A stretch of 64,000 bases of DNA from Puniceicoccales bacterium Verruco_01 (lineage in GTDB: Bacteria; Verrucomicrobiota; Verrucomicrobiia; Opitutales; Oceanipulchritudinaceae), in contig LVBV01000003.1 of assembly GCA_001604565.1 (NCBI GenBank), forward strand, positions 1-64,000, in the 5' to 3' direction. Numbering within the stretch: position 1 is the first letter of the stretch; each line of letters starts with the position of its first letter. The notes under the pieces were generated by a model that was not told where the DNA came from, did no database searches, and was given only the letters and a program-made list of their open reading frames with translations. The position numbers were made by a program, and so were the translations under genes. Positions 38,718 through 47,363 of the stretch are shown piece after piece.

Positions 38718-39812
38718 TCAATCCATCGTGTAAACCTGTCCGGGCGGTACGGGGACTCCTATCCCGTCGTGGTTCACCCAGACAGTTTGAGCGGATTTGT
38801 TTTCGAAGGTCCTGCCGTCGCAACTGACACGAACCGCCTCCAAAGCGGTGAGATAACAGGCGACCTCCCCCATTGTGGCGTACCAGACATCGCCGTGCCC
38901 CGAGAGCTGCTTGCAGATGGATTCCATGAATCTCCAGTTGTTGTCCGGCTTGTCGTCGTCAAACTCCCAGCTGTGCCCCCAGATCAGAAACAGGTTCAGT
39001 TTTGAAGGATCCGCCGCCAGAAACTGCTCCGTCAGCCCCTGCGCCTGATGATGATGACAACTGGGACGCCAGTGCAGCAGATCGCCGGGCAGCCGGAAGT
39101 CCTTCGTCTCGGGAACCACGCGCCCGTAGAGGAGCCCCCATTCCCGCATCCGCCTCAACATGGTGATGTTGTAGCTGCCGAACGGATAGGACATGCCCAG
39201 TATCCTGCGCCCGAAGATCTTCTCCAGCCGCAGTTTGTCCTCGTGGATCTCCATGCGGATGTGCTCTTCGGTCGCGTGATAGAGAAACGGATGGGTGGAG
39301 GAGTGCATGGAGGGTTCGTGACCCCTGTACACAAATTCCGCGAGTTCCTGCGGAACCTTGTCGGGATTCTCCATGATCCCGGAATTGATATGAAACGTCC
39401 CCCTGATCCCGTATTGGGTGAACATCCGGGCAAGGCGGATATCCTGAATCACACCATCATCGTAACTCATGACGAGCGCCTTCTTGAGTCCGTCCGGAAA
39501 CGTGAAGCGAGAAAAATGATCCGGAGGAACGCCCCGGAGATAGTCGTCGGCGTACCAAGCCTCCGGCTTGTCCCAATAAAGGTCTTCGGTCTGTTTGCCG
39601 CAGCCGTCGTTCAAAACTAGGCAGGTCTCCGATTTCCCTTTGATCTCGCAGCAATACCAGCCGTCACCTTCCGGTTTCATGCGTCTGCCGGGCCATTTCG
39701 TATGTTTCTGCGGCTTTGCGTAATCCCACAAATGCAAATACGCCCCGTCCCACCCGGATGGTTTTTTCAGATGAAATATCATAGGAATTTTTTTCCTATC
39801 ATCGGCAGCCAT
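38718..39812 (-). CDS. Polysaccharide deacetylase (NodB) with N-terminal CBM26-like starch-binding module
   Basis: N-terminal IPMIFHLKKPSGWDGAYLHLWDY...WPGRRMKPEGDGWYCCEI...LVLNDGCGKQTEDLYW (CBM26-like); NodB motifs ALVMSYDDGVIQD and HSSTH; start chosen at MAADDRKK (39812), upstream ATGs possible. Confidence 0.78.
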   Translation of the reverse strand: MAADDRKKIPMIFHLKKPSGWDGAYLHLWDYAKPQKHTKWPGRRMKPEGDGWYCCEIKGKSETCLVLNDGCGKQTEDLYWDKPEAWYADDYLRGVPPDHFSRFTFPDGLKKALVMSYDDGVIQDIRLARMFTQYGIRGTFHINSGIMENPDKVPQELAEFVYRGHEPSMHSSTHPFLYHATEEHIRMEIHEDKLRLEKIFGRRILGMSYPFGSYNITMLRRMREWGLLYGRVVPETKDFRLPGDLLHWRPSCHHHQAQGLTEQFLAADPSKLNLFLIWGHSWEFDDDKPDNNWRFMESICKQLSGHGDVWYATMGEVACYLTALEAVRVSCDGRTFENKSAQTVWVNHDGIGVPVPPGQVYTMD

Positions 39813-39876
39813 GATTGAAAAACCCATAAACAATGGGCTGCCACGACCAACTAAATACTTTTTTTACGGTAGGCGG

Positions 39877-40725
39877 CTATTGCCTGGTCACGTTGAATTC
39901 CGGTGCGTCGGTATCGACAATCCAGTTGCCTTTTTCCGTATGACCATGACTACAAACACGATCGTATGTCAGCGCATCCTGCACGAAGAGGAGCATCGCG
40001 GGCGGCCTGTGCGTATTGCGAAGAATCGCAAAGAGTCCCCGGTTCTCAGGACCGACGGGATCCAAAATCGTGTGCGAAGGGATGGAGTAATTGAAGGGAT
40101 TGTTCCCGTCGCTCCCGATGCTGGCCATGTGCCGGGCGAAATCGTTGACGAATGTGGCGCAATCACAGGTTCGCTCGTTCGATCTTCTGAAACGATAGTA
40201 CATCCAGCGGCGGTGCAGCTCCTCGGCCCCCTGATGGCAATACTCGTAATTAAGCACCCAGAAAACGTAGAGGGTCGGCTTGTGGGAAACGCAGTCCAGA
40301 CGGCAATAATCCGCCGCTTGCCCTCCCTTGAGCGTCAATCCCGGAGCGGCGTGATAGAGATACGTGTGATTGCTTTCCCCTTCGAATCGGGGCGACCTGT
40401 GCAGTCCGATTCTGGAATGTCCCATCCCATGACCGTAGGAAATCTGGGCCACTACGCATAGCGGCAGCTCTCTGCCCGCACAATGGAAGGCTTCCCGGAG
40501 CGTGTGCCAATCCTGACGTGCGACACAGATGTCGGGCATGCACTGGTTCCAGTTGTCGAACTGACTTGCGATCCGGGCGACGATCCTGCCGTGAAGTCTT
40601 GGGAAGAGACGGTCCGGGAAATAGCATTTGAGAAGTTTTCCGGCGATAGGGACATCCGGTATATGCGACCAATCAATCATGTCCTTGGTCACATTTGCCA
40701 GTTGATCCTCATCGGGGGAATTCAT
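39877..40725 (-). CDS. Orphan protein, possible permuted papain-fold (LRAT/NlpC-P60-like) domain
   Basis: 282 aa; GHSRIGLH (candidate His) followed by TCDCATFVNDFARHM (candidate Cys block); lower GC than neighbours. Confidence 0.55.
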   Translation of the reverse strand: MNSPDEDQLANVTKDMIDWSHIPDVPIAGKLLKCYFPDRLFPRLHGRIVARIASQFDNWNQCMPDICVARQDWHTLREAFHCAGRELPLCVVAQISYGHGMGHSRIGLHRSPRFEGESNHTYLYHAAPGLTLKGGQAADYCRLDCVSHKPTLYVFWVLNYEYCHQGAEELHRRWMYYRFRRSNERTCDCATFVNDFARHMASIGSDGNNPFNYSIPSHTILDPVGPENRGLFAILRNTHRPPAMLLFVQDALTYDRVCSHGHTEKGNWIVDTDAPEFNVTRQ

Positions 40726-41022
40726 GAGTCACCTCGGCTGGGCTAACGGTCCTCTCGTTCCCGATTTTACGATACCATCCAGTCGTTTTCAATTCGTCGG
40801 TCCGCGATTTCGATAAACGACCGAACGTGATCGACATTTGCGACTCGCATGTTCCCGGATGAAGCTGAAAGGCGCGACACGGATGCATTCGAGGCCCTCA
40901 GTCCCGCACGATCCGCTGAATCGTCGGTGACCCGCGCGGGTTTTTGCCGAGCGCCGCCATGCCCTTCCGGCAAACCGGTCGTCAAATCCTGCGCGGAACC
41001 CGTCCCGCCCGCGACAAAGGCC

Positions 41023-42048
41023 CTACAACAGCCCCGTCTGGCCGGAAGTCGGCAGGTTCTCGGCGGGCTTCGCCTTGTGCAGGTGCTGCGGCGGGCGCGA
41101 GGTGACGCGGGAGAGCTCCTCGTCGGTCTCGGTCACGATCCTCTCGCACATTCTCGTCACCTGCATGCGCAGCCACATGTACGTCTCGCTCCCCTTGCGG
41201 TAGTCGGCCCGTCCGTAGTGGTCCACCCTGCCCTGACGGCGCAGCTCGTCGTTCTGGGCGAAGGACGCCTCGTTCTCCGGGTCGTACACCGCGTAGGCAA
41301 GGCCGCCGTGCCCGCGCACGACGCTGAAGACCGGCACGTCGCTCGGACCGTCCGCCACGTAGATCATGTTGCGGATCGGCACGCGGCGGTTCTTTTCGTC
41401 GATCTTGGCGTTCACGTCCACGGGCCAGACATTGCTGCCCTTGTTGATCTCGAAAATGAAGCGCGTCTTGATCGTGTTGTCCACGACGACGCCGATCTGG
41501 CTCACCTCGTTCTGGCAGGGATCGTCCGGGTCTGGCCCGATGAGTTCGGGTTGTTCGAGAAAGCCCGGGAGCGGCGGGTTCTCCACGAGCTCGCAGCCGT
41601 AGATTCCCGTCATGAAGGGCGCGGCGGCGCTGCCGCGGATCATTTCCGCAAGGCCGGTCGAAACGATGTAGTGCTCCAGCGCGATCTCGTACTTGCGGAA
41701 CTCGGGCCGGCTCTTCGGGATCTCGGCCAGTTCCCGGAAGAAGTCCGGGATGCCGGGGTAGAAGGAAAGCTCGCGGCCCAGATCGTGCAGGAGGGCGTTG
41801 TTCAGGCCCTTGAAGCGGCCCATCCGCACGCTCGTCAAAAGATGGTTCAGGTAACAGGTTTCCGGCGATACATGCTGGCCCTTCGCGGCGAAGTATTTCG
41901 GCAGCGAGTTCACCTCTTTCCAGAATTTCCCCGCGTCCACGTCGAAGCGCCGGAAGATCGGCTCCTGCATGTAGCCGGGGATCAGCGTGTTGTCGAAGTC
42001 CCAGATGCAGGCGACGATCTTCTTGCTGGGCAAACGTTCCTCGGCCAT
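41023..42048 (-). CDS. HAD-superfamily hydrolase/phosphatase
   Basis: ACIWDFDNTLIPGYMQEPIF (DxDxT) and IYVADGPSDVPVFSVVRGHGGLAYAVYDP (motif IV). Confidence 0.85.
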   Translation of the reverse strand: MAEERLPSKKIVACIWDFDNTLIPGYMQEPIFRRFDVDAGKFWKEVNSLPKYFAAKGQHVSPETCYLNHLLTSVRMGRFKGLNNALLHDLGRELSFYPGIPDFFRELAEIPKSRPEFRKYEIALEHYIVSTGLAEMIRGSAAAPFMTGIYGCELVENPPLPGFLEQPELIGPDPDDPCQNEVSQIGVVVDNTIKTRFIFEINKGSNVWPVDVNAKIDEKNRRVPIRNMIYVADGPSDVPVFSVVRGHGGLAYAVYDPENEASFAQNDELRRQGRVDHYGRADYRKGSETYMWLRMQVTRMCERIVTETDEELSRVTSRPPQHLHKAKPAENLPTSGQTGLL

Positions 42049-42073
42049 GTGTCCGTCCCCTTTTGTGAAAGGC

Positions 42074-42559
42074 TTAGTAACTGTTCTCGCGCCAGTCGCG
42101 CTGGCCGCCCTTGTCGCTGCCGCCGCCGCGACGCCCGTGACGGCGCCGTCCCCGGTGCTCGCGCTGCGGGGCGGGAATCTGCGTCGCCGGTTTGCCCGCT
42201 CGGGGCTCGCCCTCCTCCGGGGCCGAGGCCGTTTCTTCCGCCTCCTCCTCGTCGTCCTCGTCCTTCCTCCACGGCAGGCGACTTGTCAGAAGATCCCACA
42301 GGCGCGCGGCGATGCGTTTGGCGCCGTTCCACCACTCGCGCAGGGCAAAGAGAGTCTCGTCCGGCCCGCGGCACTGGCGCATGATGTTGTCCACGCGCTG
42401 GTCGATGGCCTTCTTCACCTCCGGCGGAATCGGCGCCGGGTTGAAGGTCTCGTCGAGGTCGCCCTTCCACTCCCGTTTGCGCGGGCGGAATTCCTGCGTG
42501 GCGGCAAGCCGTTCGGCGGCGGCGGTGTCCGCGGCGGAGTTGGTCTCGAAGGTGGGCAT
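42074..42559 (-). CDS. Hypothetical protein with acidic linker and RG/RR-rich C-terminal tail
   Basis: 161 aa from MPTFETNSAAD; tail PQREHRGRRRHGRRGGGSDKGGQRDWRENSY preceded by DEDDEEEAEE. Confidence 0.65.
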   Translation of the reverse strand: MPTFETNSAADTAAAERLAATQEFRPRKREWKGDLDETFNPAPIPPEVKKAIDQRVDNIMRQCRGPDETLFALREWWNGAKRIAARLWDLLTSRLPWRKDEDDEEEAEETASAPEEGEPRAGKPATQIPAPQREHRGRRRHGRRGGGSDKGGQRDWRENSY

Positions 42560-42717
42560 GAGGATACCCCGGCAAACCATCCGCCGGGGACGACACTCTG
42601 CCCCCGGAAGCCGCAGGGAGTCAAGCCGCATGGGCCGGTGAAAGCCTGTCATCGCGAAATCGCCCATCCCGCCCCTGCGCGCTTGCGGGCCGCCGGACTT
42701 CCGCGCATCCTTTTGGC

Positions 42718-43095
42718 ATGGAAAACGACAGGCTGGAGCAGATTTTCGCAATGCAGGCGGCGCTCAACAAGCGCATCGGCGTGGACACGGCTTCCATGGA
42801 CGAGAAGCAGAAGATAGAGTGGGTCCTCAACTATTCCCGCGCCCTCTCGCAGGAGACGGCGGAACTCATCGACTCGGTGCCGTGGAAATGGTGGGCCAAA
42901 TACCAGAAATTCGACCCCCAGAACGCCCGCGTGGAGGTCGTCGATCTCTTCCACTTTTTGATCTCCATCGCGCAGGTCCTCGGCATGAGTGCGGACGACG
43001 TGTACCAGGCATACCTCGCCAAGAACAAGATCAACCACGAGCGCCAGGACAGCGGCTACACCGTCAAGAACGCCGACGACAGCCGCGGCATCTGA
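42718..43095 (+). CDS. Dimeric (MazG-like) dUTP diphosphatase
   Basis: LEQIFAMQAALNKRIG...QETAELIDSVPWKWWAKYQKFDPQNARVEVVDLFHFLISIAQVLGMSADDVYQAYLAKNKINHERQDSGY. Confidence 0.92.
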   Translation: MENDRLEQIFAMQAALNKRIGVDTASMDEKQKIEWVLNYSRALSQETAELIDSVPWKWWAKYQKFDPQNARVEVVDLFHFLISIAQVLGMSADDVYQAYLAKNKINHERQDSGYTVKNADDSRGI

Positions 43096-43124
43096 CGCGC
43101 TGAGCAAAGCCTCTTTCTGCTTAT

Positions 43125-43287
43125 GGCCACCTCGAACAACTGGTTTCGTCGCGAGAACGTGGATTTGCGGATAAATGGCAAGGATTCGGAAGCGAGTAGT
43201 AATGAACGAATTACGGCGAACTTCCGAAACGCAGCCAGCCGCCGCAAAGACCGTTCGTAGCAGAAATCAATGTTGTTCGAGGTGGCC
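43125..43287. mobile_element. MITE-like non-autonomous element, 163 bp
   Basis: 16-bp perfect terminal inverted repeats GGCCACCTCGAACAAC (43125-43140) / GTTGTTCGAGGTGGCC (43272-43287), flanked by TTAT direct repeats (43121-43124 and 43288-43291). Confidence 0.6.
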
Positions 43288-43303
43288 TTATATGAACCTT
43301 ATC

Positions 43304-43317
43304 AATCTTATAAGATT
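43304..43317. promoter_or_regulatory. 14-bp palindrome (candidate operator) upstream of AAA+ ATPase
   Basis: AATCTTATAAGATT in an AT-rich leader 36 bp before the ATPase start. Confidence 0.35.
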
Positions 43318-43353
43318 CTTGTAACTTCGATAAGATCGGTATAAACAACGCCT

Positions 43354-44547
43354 GTGAATCCGATCACAAATCCATTTGCACCGGGGGCAGGCACGAGGCC
43401 GCCGGAATTGTCGGGACGCGACGAGTTGATAGAAAAGGCAAGAATCGCTCTGGAACGAACGAGGATCGGCTATCCTGAAAAGAGCATTTTGATGGTCGGG
43501 CTTCGCGGAGTGGGAAAGACCGTTCTGCTGGACAAGATCAAAACTGATGCCGAGGTATCCGGCATTCAAACGATCCGCATCGAAGCCAAGGAAGACCAGT
43601 CGCTCCCGGGAATGCTGGCGCCCAAACTCCGACAGGCGCTCCTGCGTCTGTCAAGAAACGAGAGAGCCCGCGCAAACGCCCAAAAAGGTCTCCGCGCACT
43701 CGCCGGGTTTGTAAAGGCGCTCAAGGTGAAATTCGGCGATCTTGAGGTCGGTCTGGATTATGATCCCGAACCGGGCCTTGCCGACAGCGGGGAATTAGAA
43801 TCGGACATGACGGAACTGCTGGAAACTTGCGGCACGGCAGCCCATTCCGTCGATACTGCGCTGGTACTCTTCATCGACGAACTCCAATATGTAAAAGAAT
43901 CCGAGTTGGCTGCATTGATCACCGCACTGCATCGCATAGCGCAGACACAACTTCCTGTTACGCTCGTCGGCGCTGGATTACCTCAGCTGAGGGGAAGGAC
44001 GGGGGAGGCGAAATCCTACGCGGAAAGACTATTCGATTTCCCGGAAATCGGTCCGCTGTCCGGCGAGGCGGCACGGGATGCCATCCGCAAACCTTTGGCT
44101 GCAAATCAAGTGGGTATCGACAACGACGCGCTAGACCTGATTGTGGAAAAAACACACTGCTATCCCTATTTTCTACAGGAATGGGGAAAGCATTCCTGGG
44201 CCATGGCGGAGACCTCCCCCATACGACGAAGCGATGTGGAGGACGCCTCAATCATCGCCATGGCGGCACTCGATGCCAGTTTCTTCCGCGTTCGCTTTGA
44301 CCGTCTGACGCCTCTTGAAAAACGATACATGCGTTCGATGGCGGAACTGGGCCCCGGACCTCATCGTTCCGGCGACATCACGGATTTGCTCGGCAGAAAG
44401 GTCACCGATCTTGCCCCGACCCGGGCCAACCTGATTTCCAAGGGCATGATCTGGAGCCCGAATCACGGTGACACCGCGTTCACGGTCCCCATGTTCGACG
44501 AATTCATGCGCCGCATCATGCCCGGCACCGACTGGAAGACCGCCTGA
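43354..44547 (+). CDS. AAA+ ATPase (archaeal-type/Orc-Cdc6-like) with C-terminal winged helix
   Basis: Walker A MVGLRGVGKTVLLDKI, Walker B TALVLFIDELQYV, sensor 1-like LPVTLVGAGLPQL, C-terminal LTPLEKRYMRSMAELGPGPHRSGDITDLLGRKVTDLAPTRANLISKGMIW. Confidence 0.85.
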   Translation: MNPITNPFAPGAGTRPPELSGRDELIEKARIALERTRIGYPEKSILMVGLRGVGKTVLLDKIKTDAEVSGIQTIRIEAKEDQSLPGMLAPKLRQALLRLSRNERARANAQKGLRALAGFVKALKVKFGDLEVGLDYDPEPGLADSGELESDMTELLETCGTAAHSVDTALVLFIDELQYVKESELAALITALHRIAQTQLPVTLVGAGLPQLRGRTGEAKSYAERLFDFPEIGPLSGEAARDAIRKPLAANQVGIDNDALDLIVEKTHCYPYFLQEWGKHSWAMAETSPIRRSDVEDASIIAMAALDASFFRVRFDRLTPLEKRYMRSMAELGPGPHRSGDITDLLGRKVTDLAPTRANLISKGMIWSPNHGDTAFTVPMFDEFMRRIMPGTDWKTA

Positions 44548-44556
44548 TCTGCCCTG

Positions 44557-47268
44557 CTACTTGTCCGCGAGCTCGTAGGCGAGGGTTGCTTCCTTGCCCT
44601 TGGTGTTGTCGAGAACGACGGTGAGAAGGCCGTCCTTCTGCGCGAGCTTCACCTCGCGGACGCGTTTGCCCGTGGCGTCGAGGGCCCAGGCGCGCAGGCC
44701 TCCTTCCGAGGGGAAGCAGAGCGTGGCCCTGCCCGAACGGGCCAGATGCGGAAGCTTCCCCCATCCGGTGAGGGTGCGCATCTCGGCGCTCGTGAAGCTC
44801 TCGCCGGAGTTCGCCATTTCGGTCAGGTGCAGGACGAGAATCCGGCGGCTCTTTTCAAGCGGCGCCCCGTCAAGGGAAAGGGCGGCGACACTGGAGGGCC
44901 CGGAATCGAAGGTGACGCTCGCCCCGCCTGCGGAAAACGTCCCGCCGTGATTGGCGATGAGCCAGACACAGCGCGGCGCGGCGAGGGTGAAGGTACCGTC
45001 GTTCACGCCCGCGACGATCTCGCCCGTGTCGCTCTTGTACAGGCCCTTGACGGGATCGAAGCTGCCCGCCGGGACGAAGCCCTTTGCCTCCAGAGAAGCG
45101 AGAAGGTTGGCGTCCGGGGCCATGTAGCTAGGATTTCCGGCAAAGTTGACGGACCCGGTGAGCGGACCGGAAAGCGAATCCGGTGCCGCGCCCTCGGCCC
45201 ACACGCTCGCCACGCCCGTGAGAAGGCCTGCGTATTCGATCGGCTCCTCGAAGCCTTCCTGTGCCCAGCCGGAGATCACGCGGTAACCGTTGGCGGAATC
45301 CACCGCGCAGGTGAGAAGGTTCTTCGCCGGGGCGAGGTCCCCCCGCAAGAACATCAGGCCCGCCGCGCGCTCGCCAAGCTGGCTGAGAGGGTCCGTCACA
45401 AGGTCGAAGCCCGTGCACGCCTGCTGGTTGAGGAGGTTGCCGACATCGTGGCTCTCGGCAAAGCGGTAGAGGCCGTCCCAGTCCTGAAAGGCGGCGTAGG
45501 CAAAAAGGAGTGGCGCGCCCTCGGCCCGGTAGCGGTTGGGGTTGCAGTAGTTCCACTCGGTGACGGTGAAGGGGCGGCCCGCAATGCGGCTCGGGAAGAG
45601 GGTGCGCGGGACGTGAACGCCGCTCTCGATGGCGCTAAGCTGGTGGTAGCGGTAGGGCAGCTTCCAGCTCGCCTCGGGGAAGTCCGGGTGGTCCCAGTAG
45701 ATGTGGTTGTCCACATAGTCGTAGCGGGAACGCGTTTCCGTGAGCGGGATCGCCACGAGGCAGTTCGTCCCGGTGAGCGGGACCTTTACACGCAGGGTGT
45801 TTTTGAGGAAGTCCTCGTACATCCGGTCGCCCTTGAGCTGAATGGAGTTCAGGAACCGGGAAAGAGCCTGCTGCTCTTCATTCCATCCCTTGGGATCCAC
45901 GCCGGACTCCTTCTTCCACTCTGCGAAAAGCCCGTCATAGATCGCGGCGACGGAGGCGTTCTCGCGCCACACCGTGCCGAGGGGATCCTCGTTCACCGGG
46001 CAGACGCCGACCAGTGCCGGATCCTCCGCGAGGGTTTTGCCCGTATAGGGGTTTTTGTGCGTCAGGATGGCGGTGGCAAAGCTCTTCCAGTTCTCGAATC
46101 CGGCCTCGGAGACCGGCGACACGGCCTTGAAGGCGGCAATCATGTCCCCCGAGACGCCGGGAATCTCGCCATCTGTGATCTTGCGGAAGGAGAAGAGGTC
46201 GATCACCACGTACATCCCCCTCTTCTCGCACTCGGCGATCAGGTATTCCATGCGGTCGTACAGGGCCCAGTCGATGTCGAGGGAGTTCTTGCGATTCTCG
46301 GTCAGCAGGCCGTCGTAGTGATGGAAGCGCACGACGTTGTAGCCCATCTTCGCGAGGTACTCCGCGATGCGCGGGGCGTCCTTCTTTTCGGGATAGTTCG
46401 CGCTGTAACAGAGGTTCGTCCCGTGGAAGCGGAGGCGCTTTTCCGGCGCGAGCTCGAAGGCGAAGTGGCCGTCCTTTTCCGTCACGAAGCCGTACTTGCC
46501 CGCCGGGGCGTCGAGAAGGCTGGAAAAGTCGAGCGCGCTCCCGGGCAGGACCGTGAGCGAGGCTTTGTACGGGCGCCAGTCCTTCCCCGCCTTTGCCACG
46601 AAAGGCACCTCCGGTGGGAGCGGCATCCGCTGTTGCGAAAGATTCGCCCCGACGATGCCCCAGACGGCGTTTCTCTCGCTGCGGAAGATCACCGCCGCGA
46701 CAGGCTGGGGCTTCGTTTTGAATTCCGAGACGTACAGGCCGTGGAAGCCTCCGCGCGCCGGGCCCTTCCAGGCCACGGCACCGTTGGCCAGAGGCGCGGG
46801 ATTCCACCAGTCCGCGATGTCGCGGCCCGAGACGACGGCCTCCACGCCCTGACTGCCATCCGCGTAATAGAAGGTGATCGTGCCGATCCGCGTGCCCTTG
46901 GGCGGCATCCAGCCCGCGCCGTGGAAGAGGTAGAGCCAGCCGCCGGGCAGCGGCGTGTCAAAACGCAGCGTCGCCGACTGCGGCAGGGCGGGCTGCGCCG
47001 AACCAGCGAGGACGAGAGCCGCCTTCTCCTTTTCCCCCACGAGGAACGGGACGTTCACCTTCTCCGCAAGACCGGCGGGCAGTCCCGCAAGGTCGTTTCC
47101 CGGACCCTGATCGAACCAGCCGCCCGCCCCGTCGTAGCCGACGGGGTCGGTGAGCGAGCGGTTTGCGATGCCGGAAAGATCCAGAGGCGAGGCCGGAGCA
47201 AGGCACGGGACGGCGGAAAGGATCACGGCGGCGAGGGCGCCGCGCAAAAGATGCGGGGAACGGATCAT
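44557..47268 (-). CDS. Secreted large glycoside hydrolase of clan A (GH5-like)
   Basis: Signal peptide; FHGTNLCYSANYPEKKDAPRIAEYLAKMGYNVVRFHHYDG, MYVVIDLFSF, VGVCPVNEDPLG (NE acid/base), GRPFTVTEWNYCNP (nucleophile E); 903 aa. Confidence 0.78.
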   Translation of the reverse strand: MIRSPHLLRGALAAVILSAVPCLAPASPLDLSGIANRSLTDPVGYDGAGGWFDQGPGNDLAGLPAGLAEKVNVPFLVGEKEKAALVLAGSAQPALPQSATLRFDTPLPGGWLYLFHGAGWMPPKGTRIGTITFYYADGSQGVEAVVSGRDIADWWNPAPLANGAVAWKGPARGGFHGLYVSEFKTKPQPVAAVIFRSERNAVWGIVGANLSQQRMPLPPEVPFVAKAGKDWRPYKASLTVLPGSALDFSSLLDAPAGKYGFVTEKDGHFAFELAPEKRLRFHGTNLCYSANYPEKKDAPRIAEYLAKMGYNVVRFHHYDGLLTENRKNSLDIDWALYDRMEYLIAECEKRGMYVVIDLFSFRKITDGEIPGVSGDMIAAFKAVSPVSEAGFENWKSFATAILTHKNPYTGKTLAEDPALVGVCPVNEDPLGTVWRENASVAAIYDGLFAEWKKESGVDPKGWNEEQQALSRFLNSIQLKGDRMYEDFLKNTLRVKVPLTGTNCLVAIPLTETRSRYDYVDNHIYWDHPDFPEASWKLPYRYHQLSAIESGVHVPRTLFPSRIAGRPFTVTEWNYCNPNRYRAEGAPLLFAYAAFQDWDGLYRFAESHDVGNLLNQQACTGFDLVTDPLSQLGERAAGLMFLRGDLAPAKNLLTCAVDSANGYRVISGWAQEGFEEPIEYAGLLTGVASVWAEGAAPDSLSGPLTGSVNFAGNPSYMAPDANLLASLEAKGFVPAGSFDPVKGLYKSDTGEIVAGVNDGTFTLAAPRCVWLIANHGGTFSAGGASVTFDSGPSSVAALSLDGAPLEKSRRILVLHLTEMANSGESFTSAEMRTLTGWGKLPHLARSGRATLCFPSEGGLRAWALDATGKRVREVKLAQKDGLLTVVLDNTKGKEATLAYELADK

Positions 47269-47363
47269 CTCGGGAGGGGGTTGGGATGAGCGCCGGGAAA
47301 TTCCGGCGTGGATCGGACGCTATCATGATTACCCGCCCGGAACAAGAAAGAGACGTTTTCGGG

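Noticed and set aside
39781-39799. ATAGGAA-TTTTT-TTCCTAT hairpin
   Set aside because: Lies inside or at the 5' end of the CBM26-NodB coding region and is A/T-rich; probably chance unless the internal start at 39782 is real.
40767-40985. 72-aa minus-strand ORF in the gap after the orphan papain-like gene
   Set aside because: No SD, odd composition and no recognisable motif; treated as non-coding.
44746-47289. 847-aa plus-strand ORF
   Set aside because: Antisense shadow of the GH5-like gene, whose signal peptide and catalytic motifs support the minus strand.
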